NCBI GenBank assembly: GCA_964568855.1
Contig: CAZMSD010000044.1
Span: 1-32,253, forward strand
Direction of reading: 5' to 3'
DNA: 32,253 bases
Source: CAZMSD01 sp964568855
GTDB lineage: Bacteria; CAIWAD01
The position numbers were made by a program, and so were the translations under genes. Positions 23,479 through 31,974 of this stretch are shown here, piece after piece (the first letter of the stretch is position 1; the number at the start of each line of letters is the position of its first letter). Under the pieces are notes generated by a model. That model made no database searches, was not told the origin of the DNA, and saw only the letters and a program-made list of their open reading frames with translations.

Positions 23479-24541
23479 AGCCCTATCCCTTTCTGGCCGC
23501 CACCCTGCTGGTCCTGCTGGCCGGACTGTGGAGCGGGCTGCTCCGGCTGCCGGTGCCCTTTCCCTTCGCCGGTCCGGGATTCAGCCTGTCACACGGCGCT
23601 TTCATGGTGCCCGGATTCCTGGGAACCGTGATCGCCGTGGAGCGTTCAGCGGCGCTGGACCGCCCGGCAGCCTGGCTGGTTCCCCTGGTCAACGGCCTGG
23701 GCGCTCTGCTCCTGGTCGCCGCGAGCCTCCTTCCAGGCCTGCGGCTCGCCCAGGGCGCTTCCCTCCTGCTGGCTGTCGGGTCCCTGGGACTGGTCCTGCT
23801 CTATGTGCCCGTACTACGCGCCCAGAGAACCTTGTTCAATCTCGAAATGGCGCTTGGCGCCGCCGGCCTGCTGCTGGGCAACATCCAGTGGATAACTCAC
23901 GGTGTTGTATCACCGGCCCTCCCCGGCTGGCTGGCCTTCCTGCTGCTGACCATCGCAGGAGAGCGGCTGGAGCTCAACCGGCTGATGAGACCCCGCCGGG
24001 CGGCCCGGATCTGGCACCTGGCCATGCTGGTTCTGCTGGCATGCGCACTGATCGCGGCATTGGGGCAACCGGTAATAGGCGTCCGGCTGTTTGCGGTGTC
24101 GATGGTCTCCTTCGCGCTCTGGTTCCTGACGAACGATCTTGCGAAGCGGACGATCAGGATCTCAGGACAGCCGCGGTACTCGGCGGTCTGCCTGCTGGCC
24201 GGCTATGCTTGGCTGGGAATCTCCGGGGCGATCTGGCTGGCCCGGCCCGGGCTGCCGGCCGGGCCGCTCTACGATGCCGTGCTGCACGCCGTCCTGGTGG
24301 GCTTCGTGATGAGCATGATCTCGGACACGCGCCGATCATCCTCCCCGCCCTGACCGGGAGAACGATCAAGGATGTGAGGTGGTTCTATCCGCCGCTCCTC
24401 CTGCTCCATGCGACGTTGATCCTGCGAGTGGCGGGTGACCTGGCCTGGATTCCCTGGCTGCGTCAGGCCGGAGGTGTGGGCAGCGTATTGGCCGTGTTGG
24501 CCCTGCCTCCGTTTCTGGCATTGTCTTCCCGGAAGACCTGA
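23475..24541 (+). pseudogene. NnrS-like polytopic membrane protein, frameshifted near the 3' end
   Basis: ATG 23475 opens about ten hydrophobic helices (MKPYPFLAATLLVLLAGLWS onward) with conserved His in SLSHGAFMVPGFLG and WITHGV. After HAVLVGFVMSMI the frame ends early at 24353. The adjacent frame continues with GHAPIILPALTGRTIKDVRW, the NnrS-type HAPIILP signature, and two more helices to 24541. Adding one T at 24321 (TC to TTC) restores IFGHAPIILP, giving about 355 residues. NnrS proteins are heme- and copper-containing membrane proteins that protect against nitric oxide stress; this family match is by motif and moderate. It could be a true pseudogene or a lost base. Confidence 0.65.
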
Positions 24542-24623
24542 GCGACGGGCAGGCTCCTGGTCCGGCGGACCGCCTTCCGGCTTTTCCCGCTTCCATACCG
24601 CCGAGTCAGCGTGCTGTGGGGAG

Positions 24624-25019
24624 TCAGGATACGTTCACGTTCTTGATGACCCGGGCCATCTTCTCGCGCACCTGTGTTCCAAGATCGGCCAGCGCCGGGT
24701 TATTCACCGCCTGCATCGACGCCAGGGGATCTATGGCGGCCGCTTCCACCTTGCCCTCGCCGGTTTCCTGCACGATCACGTTGCAGGGCAGCATCAGGCC
24801 GATCTTGTCCTCCAGCTCGAGCGCCTGATGCGCCAGCGGCGGATTGCAGGCCCCGAGGATCCGGTACTTCCTGAAGTCCACGTCCAGCTTTTCCTTCAGC
24901 GTGTCCTGGACGTCGATTTCCGTCAGCACTCCGAAACCCTCGGCCTTGAGGGCATTCTTCACCGCCTCGACGGCCTGCTCGAACTTCAAGTCCAACTGCG
25001 TGGAGATATAGTAGACCAT
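24624..25019 (-). CDS. DUF302 domain protein
   Basis: The 131-residue protein starts at ATG 25019 with AGGA five bases upstream (the frame is open further 5'). It matches the DUF302 pattern: FEQAVEAVKNALKAEGFGVL, TEIDVQDTLKEKL, YRILGACNPPLAHQALE and LPCNVIVQETGEG. DUF302 proteins are small, soluble or periplasmic, with a conserved CNP motif (Cys and Asn-Pro, present here); their role is unclear, possibly metal or sulfur handling. No signal peptide is seen. It is convergent with the NnrS-like gene. Confidence 0.85.
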   Translation of the reverse strand: MVYYISTQLDLKFEQAVEAVKNALKAEGFGVLTEIDVQDTLKEKLDVDFRKYRILGACNPPLAHQALELEDKIGLMLPCNVIVQETGEGKVEAAAIDPLASMQAVNNPALADLGTQVREKMARVIKNVNVS

Positions 25020-25321
25020 TTCTTCCTGTCCTTTTCCATTGCTTGCGTCGATTCGCCTTGGCGTAGCGGTTGGATCGCTTTCCATCCAATTCAGCGATCC
25101 TCCGCTGAAAACACACGGAATATCGTCATAGGTTCAATTCCCGATCCGGCCCGTCCAGTATGCACGTGATCGTCCGTGCGCACATCCCGCGCGTGCGTTT
25201 TTCGCGCCCCAGATTCTTTGCTTGCCGAAAATGGACGGTCTTTTCTACTCTTCTCTTCCGCGCCGCTTTCTACGCGGCGGATGGAATTCGGCTTGAACAC
25301 ACAGACCACGAGGACCGCATC
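25020..25321. other. Intergenic region with GC-rich hairpin
   Basis: This 302-base gap separates two divergent genes. CGCCGC (25261-25266) and GCGGCG (25274-25279) form a 6-bp stem with a 7-base loop in what would be the leader of the SUMF1-like gene. The frame of that gene is open through the hairpin, but no family sequence is seen there. No confident promoter was found. Confidence 0.4.
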
Positions 25322-26431
25322 ATGAAAGCCAGGTGGCTCTTCCTTCTTCCACTCTCGACATTCGCCCTGGACGCCCCGATCGTCGGCATTCAACTGGAGC
25401 CCGCCGGGGATTCGATATCCGTGTTCCTGACCTGGAGCGCAGTTCCTGCGGCCACCGGCTATCGCGTGTTCGGCCACTACTACGCGCCTTACGCTCCGGG
25501 CGTGGAAATTGCCTGGCTGGACTCCCTGGCGTATCACGTCACCGGGACGGATCACCGCTTCTTTCACGTGACCGCCGAGTCCAGTGATACATCCGGAACG
25601 ATGATCCTCGTGCCCGCGGGAACCTTCACCATGGGCGAGGAGGGCACGATCCACACCGAGCACCAGGTCACGCTTACGGGAGCTTTCTGGATCAGCAGGA
25701 ACGAGGTCAGCAACCTGAGTTACCTGGAAGGGCTCCAGTGGGCCTACGACGGCGGTCACGTCACGGCGAACGAGGACTCGGTAATCGCCTGCGGCGTGGA
25801 GCTGCTGGACCTGGACGCGCCAGCCAGCGAGATCGGCTTCCAGGACGGGCTGTTCTACCTGCGCGAAGCCACACACGCCTATGCGGAAGAAGCTTATCCC
25901 GAGGGCTACGACCCGGCCTTCCAACCGGTGAAGGAAGTCTCCCTGCACGGGGCCGCCTGCTACTGCGACTGGGTTCAGAGCCCGGATCACGATCCCTACT
26001 CCGCCGAAGGATACCGTCTGCCCACGGAGGCCGAATGGGAGTTCGCGGCGCGTGACGGAGATCAGCGCAGGTATCCCTGGGGCGACGATACTCCTGTCTG
26101 CAGCGACGCCAACTTCAGGTTCTACGTCTATGCCCCCTGCGTGGGGTGGACCACGCCGGTGGGCTCCTATCCCAGCGGGGCCAGCGCCCAGGGCGCCCGG
26201 GACCTCGCTGGCAACCTGATGGAAGTCACGGGCGATCTCTACGAAGCCTATCCTGATTCCGCGCTGGTCGACCCGCTTGGCGCCCCGGAGGGCGAGAGTT
26301 CGTCATACGCCGCCCGCGGCGGATACTGGGGATCGCCCCAGGGAGGAATCTACTCCTACAATCGTTACTACGGACCACCAGACAACACGGCCATCGGCAC
26401 CGGCTTCAGGGTGGCCCGCAGCGACGAGTGA
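25322..26431 (+). CDS. Secreted SUMF1/FGE-fold (formylglycine-generating-enzyme-like) protein
   Basis: ATG 25322 follows GAGGA and starts a signal peptide-like stretch (MKARWLFLLPLSTFAL). Residues about 20-90 look like a fibronectin-type module (FLTWSAVPAATGYRVF). The rest is a SUMF1/FGE-sulfatase fold: MILVPAGTFTMGEEG, FWISRNEVSN, YRLPTEAEWEFAARDGD, YPWGDD, GARDLAGNLMEVTGD, GGYWGS and the final TGFRVARSDE. Most bacterial members are not true formylglycine enzymes but exported proteins of unknown role, and no sulfatase gene is near. At 369 residues it is complete. Confidence 0.88.
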   Translation: MKARWLFLLPLSTFALDAPIVGIQLEPAGDSISVFLTWSAVPAATGYRVFGHYYAPYAPGVEIAWLDSLAYHVTGTDHRFFHVTAESSDTSGTMILVPAGTFTMGEEGTIHTEHQVTLTGAFWISRNEVSNLSYLEGLQWAYDGGHVTANEDSVIACGVELLDLDAPASEIGFQDGLFYLREATHAYAEEAYPEGYDPAFQPVKEVSLHGAACYCDWVQSPDHDPYSAEGYRLPTEAEWEFAARDGDQRRYPWGDDTPVCSDANFRFYVYAPCVGWTTPVGSYPSGASAQGARDLAGNLMEVTGDLYEAYPDSALVDPLGAPEGESSSYAARGGYWGSPQGGIYSYNRYYGPPDNTAIGTGFRVARSDE

Positions 26432-26464
26432 ATTCGCTTCCTCCCGGACTCGATTTTCGGCGTC

Positions 26465-26836
26465 CTACCGCGCCCCGCAGACCTCGATGATGTTGCCGTC
26501 CGGATCAATTAACTGAAAGCGGGCTGTTTCGTCGTCGACGGCCTCGGGCGCCTCCTGGAGCAGTCTGGCGCCCGCCTCGCGCAACATCGTGAATGCTTCC
26601 GCCGCCGAACTCTCGGTTCGCAGGAAGAAACTCAGCCGGCTGTTTTGAGCATCGATGTCGGAGCGCCGCTTGGCGCCCTCGAGGTAGATGTCGATTGCTC
26701 CGCTCTTCGATTTCAGGAAACACAGGTCGGGGCCCAGATCCGCGGCGACCTCGAAACCGAGGACGTCAGTATAGAACTCCTTCGCCCGTTCCTTGTCGGT
26801 AACGAAGACGGCAAGTGCGCCGATTCTTGTGAACAT
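26465..26836 (-). CDS. VOC-family (glyoxalase/bleomycin-resistance-like) protein
   Basis: The 123-residue protein has two beta-alpha-beta-beta-beta modules of the vicinal-oxygen-chelate fold: ALAVFVTDKERAKEFYTDVL at the start and ARFQLIDPDGNIIEVCGAR at the end. The C-terminal Glu (NIIEV) is a usual metal ligand, but the N-terminal His ligand is replaced (ALAVFV), so it may not bind metal in the common way. The substrate is unknown. The SD is weak (CGGAAC). Confidence 0.88.
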   Translation of the reverse strand: MFTRIGALAVFVTDKERAKEFYTDVLGFEVAADLGPDLCFLKSKSGAIDIYLEGAKRRSDIDAQNSRLSFFLRTESSAAEAFTMLREAGARLLQEAPEAVDDETARFQLIDPDGNIIEVCGAR

Positions 26837-26957
26837 GTTGGTTCCGTCGCTTTTCGAATGCCCCGTGTGGTCACTAGTAAACAGTTCGTCGCAAGCCTGG
26901 CAGGTGTATTACGGAAGACAGCGCGTGCCCGGACGCGTAACTTGGCGTTCATTCAAG

Positions 26958-27410
26958 TCACTCTAAGGGCTTTCTGCAGCGCACCGTGACCACATTCGAA
27001 TCCTTGCCCGGTGGATCTTCGGTCAACCAGTCCGAGGCCCTGATCTCTTCGAAACCCGCGGTCTCGGCGAAGCCCACCGCCTCGTCAGCCGTGAAATACC
27101 GGCCCCACCGTTCGTTCGCTTCCGTCTGCACCAGACGGCCGGATACGAACTTTTCGACGATGAACAATCTCTCCCACAGGTGTGTGGCGGCATCGTATTT
27201 GTTCTTGCTGCGCCAAGCGATGACCACGTCGATGCCGCGCTCAAGGAGAGGTATCAGAATCCTGCCCTTTCCGCTCCCAAGTTCGAGCGCCGGCTCACCC
27301 GCTCCCTTAATGCTTCGCACCCAGAAATCGATCTCTTTGCCGTGGTCTTTTACGCCGGAAACCAGCTCATACCATTCGGCGTGCAGTTTCCGATACTCCC
27401 TGTGCTCCAT
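26958..27410 (-). pseudogene. Class I SAM methyltransferase with internal deletion
   Basis: The 150-residue frame begins like a full methyltransferase (YRKLHAEWYELVSGVKDHGK, then LELGSGKGRILIPLLERGID, SAM motif I), but after GIDVV (residue 63, near 27224) it jumps directly to a sequence typical of the C-terminal part of such enzymes (RSKNKYDAATHLWERLFIVE, then RYFTADEAVGFAETAGFEEI). The middle 80-100 residues, including the usual acidic motif II and motif III, are absent. Relatives are about 240-260 residues. The reading frame is kept, and GAGGAAG precedes ATG 27410, so it may still be translated, but as a non-catalytic fragment. Confidence 0.65.
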
Positions 27411-27442
27411 GGATGCTTCCTCTCACGGCGAGTGCGCCAAGT

Positions 27443-27631
27443 TCAGCGTATCTTCTCTTCAAGCGCCGCGATTCTCCTCTCCATGTCGAGGACCTTCTGT
27501 TCCAACTCCTGCCTTGGAACGCGGTTCTTGAAGTAATTGGCCAGCCATTCCGGAAGGTCCATCAGTTGAATCACGAGCATGAGCGCAACGACACCAAGCA
27601 TGACCCAAACCGCACTCCAGATTCCGTCCAT
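27443..27631 (-). CDS. Small membrane-anchored coiled-coil protein, 62 residues
   Basis: The protein has one membrane helix at about 4-24 (IWSAVWVMLGVVALMLVIQL) followed by a charged coiled coil (RQELEQKVLDMERRIAALEE). ATG 27631 has GGGAGA eight bases upstream. The layout, one helix then a short coiled coil, recalls PspB-like membrane adaptors, but the sequence is not enough to assign it. It lies between the methyltransferase remnant and the DUF3795 gene on the same strand. Confidence 0.7.
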   Translation of the reverse strand: MDGIWSAVWVMLGVVALMLVIQLMDLPEWLANYFKNRVPRQELEQKVLDMERRIAALEEKIR

Positions 27632-27690
27632 TTTCGTCTCTCCCGAGTTATCGTCGTATTACGTGGCACCCGCCAATTGTCGGAATCGGT

Positions 27691-28185
27691 TCATTCAATG
27701 GATTCTTCCATGAAGAGAACGGACGACGGCCATTTCGACCGCAGTTCATCCTCCCCTGTTTCGAGTTGCGGCTCATCGGCGCCCTGAGCATCCTTGAGAG
27801 ACAGGCCCGCGTCGCGAGCGCCGGAACGCATGTTCTCCAGCAGATCGGCGTGCATGCAGTCCGCACCTGCCGCGCACTCGAGGCAGTCCTTCAGGGCTTT
27901 GTTTTTGCAGCAGGTCCGGAGTTCGCAGTCGTCCCTGCCGCCGCCCTTCCGGCAACCGGAGCACGAAGCCGCGCCCTTGACCAGACCAAGGGCGCGCGTG
28001 AGCCCTTCATAGTCCAGATCCTCGGGAGCCCAGTGCTCCAGACCGTAGGATCGAAGGAGATCCTCGTATATCCTCGTGAGCTTGGCGATGGACCCGTTGC
28101 CGACAGCGCAGCTCCCGCACCAGATGCCACAGCAACCGGTCTGGCTGCGAACATTCTTGAATGCCGCAAGGCGTTCCGATTCCAT
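27691..28185 (-). CDS. DUF3795 cysteine-rich protein
   Basis: The 164-residue protein has the DUF3795 pattern of many cysteines: TGCCGIWCGSCAVGN near the start, then CSGCRKGGGRDDCELRTCC and DCLECAAGADC. These would bind zinc or an Fe-S cluster. The function of the family is not known. ATG 28185 has GAGGAG upstream. All cysteines expected in the family appear to be present; no membrane segment is seen. Confidence 0.85.
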   Translation of the reverse strand: MESERLAAFKNVRSQTGCCGIWCGSCAVGNGSIAKLTRIYEDLLRSYGLEHWAPEDLDYEGLTRALGLVKGAASCSGCRKGGGRDDCELRTCCKNKALKDCLECAAGADCMHADLLENMRSGARDAGLSLKDAQGADEPQLETGEDELRSKWPSSVLFMEESIE

Positions 28186-28275
28186 GGTTGTCTCCTCAAT
28201 TCAATTGAAGTGTTCATCGGTCTATGAGTACATCCCGCAATCGCACAGAATCAAACTGGACACCTGCTCAGAACC

Positions 28276-29091
28276 TCAACTCTCCGGTTTCATGCTGTTG
28301 CTGTGTGAGCTCATGGCAATGAACCGTCGAAGCTCACTAGAAAGACGCTCGGAAAAATGCGCGTAATACTCCTGCAGCTCCTTCTTGTGCATTGCAGCGC
28401 TGTCACTACCCTCGCGGCGGATAGAGAGTGCCAGGTCGAAGGCCTCTTCCCACATGCAATCTCGCGAGATTTCATGCTGCAAGGCCGCTGTCTTCGAGAG
28501 CAGTCTGCCGTCCCGCCAGAATACCAGCGAGCGCGCCATCCAGTGAAGCATTGCAGCCAGCCAAACAGCCGATTGAGACTTCCAGCTCATTAGGGAGGAC
28601 ACATCGATCTCCGCCTGTTCGCGCAACTGCGCCGCCGTGGGCTGCATGAAGCGTACCGTTTGTCCAAAGAACGTTTGCCCGTGCTTCGCAAGCATGTATC
28701 TATCGAAGGGCTGGAAAGGATCACCACGCTGCAGCTTCCCGGTCTTGCCACCGGCGATGTAACACTCCAGATCCCCGCGTGTGGCCGATGCGAGTGCCGC
28801 CGGAATGTAGTGACTCTCCAATACTTGTCCCGACATCCATCCTCCTCGCCGCTCTTCAAGATACCGCCGCCGCATCAGGTCGTAGACACGGCCAAGCCGC
28901 TCACCAGTATCTTCCGTTACTGATTCAACCAGTACGACACAGACGTCGATATCGCTCCAGCCCGGCTGGAAATCCCCCAGCGTGACACTTCCGTAGAGCA
29001 CTACGGACAGCAGTTGTTCGTCCAGGATCTCGCGGACTTGAGGCAACCACCATTCGATCATGCCCTGAACAGGAACAGGAAGAGCGATCAT
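28276..29091 (-). CDS. Nucleotidyltransferase-domain protein (aminoglycoside adenylyltransferase-like)
   Basis: The N-terminal third has the polymerase-beta-type nucleotidyltransferase signature GSVTLGDFQPGWSDIDV, with Gly34-Ser35 and metal ligands Asp47 and Asp49. A helical C-terminal part follows (ASLMSWKSQ-like region to 271 residues), as in AadA/ANT(3'') and the related DUF4111 group. It could adenylylate a small molecule; resistance to an aminoglycoside is possible but not shown. ATG 29091 was chosen because AAGGAA directly precedes it; GTG 29142 is an alternative without an SD. Confidence 0.72.
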   Translation of the reverse strand: MIALPVPVQGMIEWWLPQVREILDEQLLSVVLYGSVTLGDFQPGWSDIDVCVVLVESVTEDTGERLGRVYDLMRRRYLEERRGGWMSGQVLESHYIPAALASATRGDLECYIAGGKTGKLQRGDPFQPFDRYMLAKHGQTFFGQTVRFMQPTAAQLREQAEIDVSSLMSWKSQSAVWLAAMLHWMARSLVFWRDGRLLSKTAALQHEISRDCMWEEAFDLALSIRREGSDSAAMHKKELQEYYAHFSERLSSELRRFIAMSSHSNSMKPES

Positions 29092-29176
29092 TTCCTTGTT
29101 GTTGCTTGTGGTCTTGCGTTTCAGCGGTGTTCCTGGCGACACACGGGAGGCATTGCGTTAGTGACTGCAAACCAGC

Positions 29177-29743
29177 CTATTCTTTTCCCAGTTGGAATGC
29201 CACACGCTTCTCCCAGCGACCCTTCCGCTCCTCCACCAACCAGACTTCAGTCAAGCGGGACTCAATCGGCAGGCGCCCTTCCACAACGACCTTGAGATCG
29301 GCCGTGATACGTTCAAGAACCGAATCTTCATCAGCGTGTGCTACGGTTAGATGCGGCTTCACCTCGGCATAGGCGCCGCCATAGGGGGGCAACTCAGGGT
29401 ACAAGCCCGCCAATCCTCCGGTGAGTTCGACAAATGGGCTGTCGTCATCGGGGGCGAGATACAGGACACCGGGGAACCGGGCAATCTCAGAGAGCGTGAA
29501 CACAAATGAGTCGCGGGATTCGAAATAGGATGCCAGCTCTGCAAGCACAGCATCGTCGATGCGACAAGGATCCTTGAAGGGGTACAGGATCGTAATGTGC
29601 GCCGGCATTCCCCGCTCGGCCACTGGATCGTGAGACATCCGCAAGGAACCGATCAAGTCCTCTGCCTCGGGCACCAATACCACCAGCGCCGACTGGGGCC
29701 TGCTTTCATGCGATGGCTTGATGTTATGATCCGGCACACTCAT
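29177..29743 (-). CDS. 2H phosphoesterase (2'-5' RNA ligase/LigT-like)
   Basis: The 188-residue protein has both catalytic HxT motifs of the 2H family: PAHITILYPF (His49, Thr51) and KPHLTVAHA (His131, Thr133), in the correct order and spacing. Members open 2',3'-cyclic phosphates on RNA or act on cyclic nucleotides. It lies 85 bases upstream of the nucleotidyltransferase gene on the same strand. The cyclic-nucleotide option is worth noting because a nucleotidyl cyclase gene starts 350 bases away, divergent from it. The SD before ATG 29743 is weak. Confidence 0.85.
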   Translation of the reverse strand: MSVPDHNIKPSHESRPQSALVVLVPEAEDLIGSLRMSHDPVAERGMPAHITILYPFKDPCRIDDAVLAELASYFESRDSFVFTLSEIARFPGVLYLAPDDDSPFVELTGGLAGLYPELPPYGGAYAEVKPHLTVAHADEDSVLERITADLKVVVEGRLPIESRLTEVWLVEERKGRWEKRVAFQLGKE

Positions 29744-30090
29744 ATCCAGGGAGACCGTCGGCTGCGCTGTTTGCAGTCAGGAACGCCCGCTTCGTCTGCC
29801 TGCATCGAGCGGACCGCGTGAGACAAGGGCCTGGATCACCTTCTCCTGCCCCAGAAGCCGGCGGATCAGCGACAAGCAGCCGGTGTGAGGCGCGGGCTTT
29901 ATCACAGAGAGGCTTTGTAACACTCAGACTGATTTCCGGTCGATGCCGCGAATTCCTCGCAGTTGAACAGGTGTGTCTTCTGCCCGGGCAGGCAACATGA
30001 ATATTATACTATCAGCATCGCGAATCACAGTGACCGACTGGCTGGGATTAACCGCAGGACAGGCAAACCAGTGATTGGGGCAATAAAGAG
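29744..30090. other. Divergent intergenic region, 347 bases
   Basis: No supported gene. CTGCCCGGGCAG (29980-29991) is a perfect 12-base palindrome followed by an AT-rich stretch with TATACT (30005-30010), a possible -10 box without a matching -35. It may be the control region of the cyclase gene. Confidence 0.4.
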
Positions 30091-31974
30091 ATGCGACGCG
30101 CGCAAAGAATAGTCGATCGACATCTCCGAGAAGGCCGAATGCATCTCGAGCACGGGGAACCGCTCGCGGCTTACGATTCCTTCATGTCCGGCCTCGATGC
30201 AGATCCGGACAGTATTGAATTACTCCACGAGCTTGGACTTGCGCTGGCCCGTAGCGGAGCAACGGATCGAGCGATTATTATTGCACGGAAGTTGCTGGAT
30301 CTAGGTAGGCAAGATGGTGAGGTATTTGGATTACTTGCTCGAACACACAAGGACATCTGGGATAACTCTCCCCGAAGTAAGAAGGGAAGGGATAGTCTTG
30401 CGATTGCTTTTCAAGCCTACTCTGCGGGTTTCCGAATAGCCCAGGCAGATGGAATGCTCGAGGACGCAACATACAACGGGATTAATTCCGCGACTATGGC
30501 GCTTCTCTTGGGAAGGCGAGAAGACAGTGTCAAAACAGCCAAGCGTGTGCTACACCTTTGCGGGCAAGAACGCGGAGATTCTAGACGCCCTCGCAAGGAT
30601 GACTACTGGACCCTGGCAACTATGGGCGAGGCCACCTTGCTGCTCGACGACCTGGACGGTGCGCGCCAATTTTACTGCAGCGCTACTGCCAGCTCAGGCA
30701 ACTTTCCGGCCAGACTTGGTGCCACGCGACGTCAGGCGAGGATGATCCTAGGCAAACTGGGCTATCCTCGAACGCTGTTGGACGACTGCATAAGATTACC
30801 AACAGTCGTTGTCTTCTCCGGTCATATGGTGGATCGGAATGATCGCCCAACACCACGATTTCCAGCAAATATCGTGCCCCCGGTAGCAGACGAGATCGCC
30901 GCCCAGCTTGATGAAATGGATGCCCAGATCGGTTACAGCTCTGCGGCATGTGGTTCTGACATTCTCTTCGTCGAGCAGCTATTGGCGCGGAAAAGGAAGA
31001 ATCGGCAAGTCGAAGCGAATCTTTGCCTGGCTCTGCCCCCCGAGGAATTTCTCAAGGCTAGCGTGACGCACGGCGATTCCAAACACGAATGGTTGGAGCG
31101 CTTCTATCGGCTTCAAAAACGCGCGAGGTCGGTCAAGATCTTCGGCCTGGCGGGATCAGATCCGGTGGGAGAGTTGTTTCACTTCGCCAACCATTGTATT
31201 TGCGGTACCGCCATCATTCGTGCAAGTCATCTCGGTACTAAGCCAGAGGCGCTCGCAGTGTGGGATGGTCGCAAAGAAGGAGACCCGGGAGGAACCTCTT
31301 CAATGCTGCAGATATGGGAGAAGCTGGGGTTCAAGCCGCGAGTAATCCGCATCGACAAGATCCTCAAGCAGCATGGACACAGCGTCATCGGTCCTGGACC
31401 TTCACTGCAAGCACGGCAAAAGAGAAGCGCCGGGCTTGAGTCTTTCCGCCAACACATGGTTGGAATGCTCTTTGCGGATGTGAAGGGCTACAGTCGCATT
31501 CCTGACCGGTTGATACCGGAGTTTATCCGGCATTGGTTCGGCATGGCGGGGCGGTTGCTGCAGAAATACAGTGAGCACGTGCTGGTCAAGAATACCTGGG
31601 GAGATGCGCTCTACATCGTTTTCAACGATATACAGGCGGCGGGTCAATTTGCGATGGAATTAAAGCACAAAGCCAGGCAGATCAGAGGGAAGCCCGAAGA
31701 CCTGCCGGAAGATATCGGTCTACGCATCAGCCTGCATGCAGGACCTGCCTATAAATTCACCGACCCCGTCACCGCAAAAGCAAATTACTCAGGTGCTCAC
31801 GTGAGCTGGACTGCGCGAATTGAACCGATCACACCGCCGGGAGAAGTCTATGCTTCAGAACCTTTCGCCGCGATCGCGGCTGTCGAGGGCGCAAGGGGTT
31901 TTCGTTGCGAGTATGTCGGTATGACGAGTTTGGCCAAGGGTTACGGTACGTTCGCCACGTATCACGTTCGGTAG
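30091..31974 (+). CDS. TPR/TRAFs-binding-like, SLOG/TIR-like and class III nucleotidyl cyclase fusion
   Basis: This 627-residue soluble protein has three parts. Residues 1-235 are TPR-like helices (LEHGEPLAAYDSFMSGLDAD, then ALARSGATDRAIIIARKLLD), resembling the TRAFs-binding (DUF4071) region of ASK kinases and bacterial conflict proteins. Residues 236-430 form a Rossmann-like domain (VVVFSGHMVDR, SSAACGSDILFVEQLL, WDGRKEGDPGGTSS), possibly SLOG/TIR-like. Residues 455-627 are a class III cyclase: metal ligands Asp463 (FADVKGY) and Asp505 (NTWGDALY), and Arg576 (ARIEP). The base-reading Lys and Asp of adenylate cyclases are replaced by Asn501 and Asn565, and the transition-state Asn by Ser572. 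It may therefore make an unusual cyclic nucleotide or be a sensor only. No effector gene is adjacent downstream. Confidence 0.75.
   Translation: MRRAQRIVDRHLREGRMHLEHGEPLAAYDSFMSGLDADPDSIELLHELGLALARSGATDRAIIIARKLLDLGRQDGEVFGLLARTHKDIWDNSPRSKKGRDSLAIAFQAYSAGFRIAQADGMLEDATYNGINSATMALLLGRREDSVKTAKRVLHLCGQERGDSRRPRKDDYWTLATMGEATLLLDDLDGARQFYCSATASSGNFPARLGATRRQARMILGKLGYPRTLLDDCIRLPTVVVFSGHMVDRNDRPTPRFPANIVPPVADEIAAQLDEMDAQIGYSSAACGSDILFVEQLLARKRKNRQVEANLCLALPPEEFLKASVTHGDSKHEWLERFYRLQKRARSVKIFGLAGSDPVGELFHFANHCICGTAIIRASHLGTKPEALAVWDGRKEGDPGGTSSMLQIWEKLGFKPRVIRIDKILKQHGHSVIGPGPSLQARQKRSAGLESFRQHMVGMLFADVKGYSRIPDRLIPEFIRHWFGMAGRLLQKYSEHVLVKNTWGDALYIVFNDIQAAGQFAMELKHKARQIRGKPEDLPEDIGLRISLHAGPAYKFTDPVTAKANYSGAHVSWTARIEPITPPGEVYASEPFAAIAAVEGARGFRCEYVGMTSLAKGYGTFATYHVR

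Noticed and set aside
26465..29743. Integron-like gene cassette array (small genes mostly on one strand)
   Set aside because: The gaps between genes do not show the paired GTTRRRY and RYYYAAC core boxes of attC sites, and no integrase is present.
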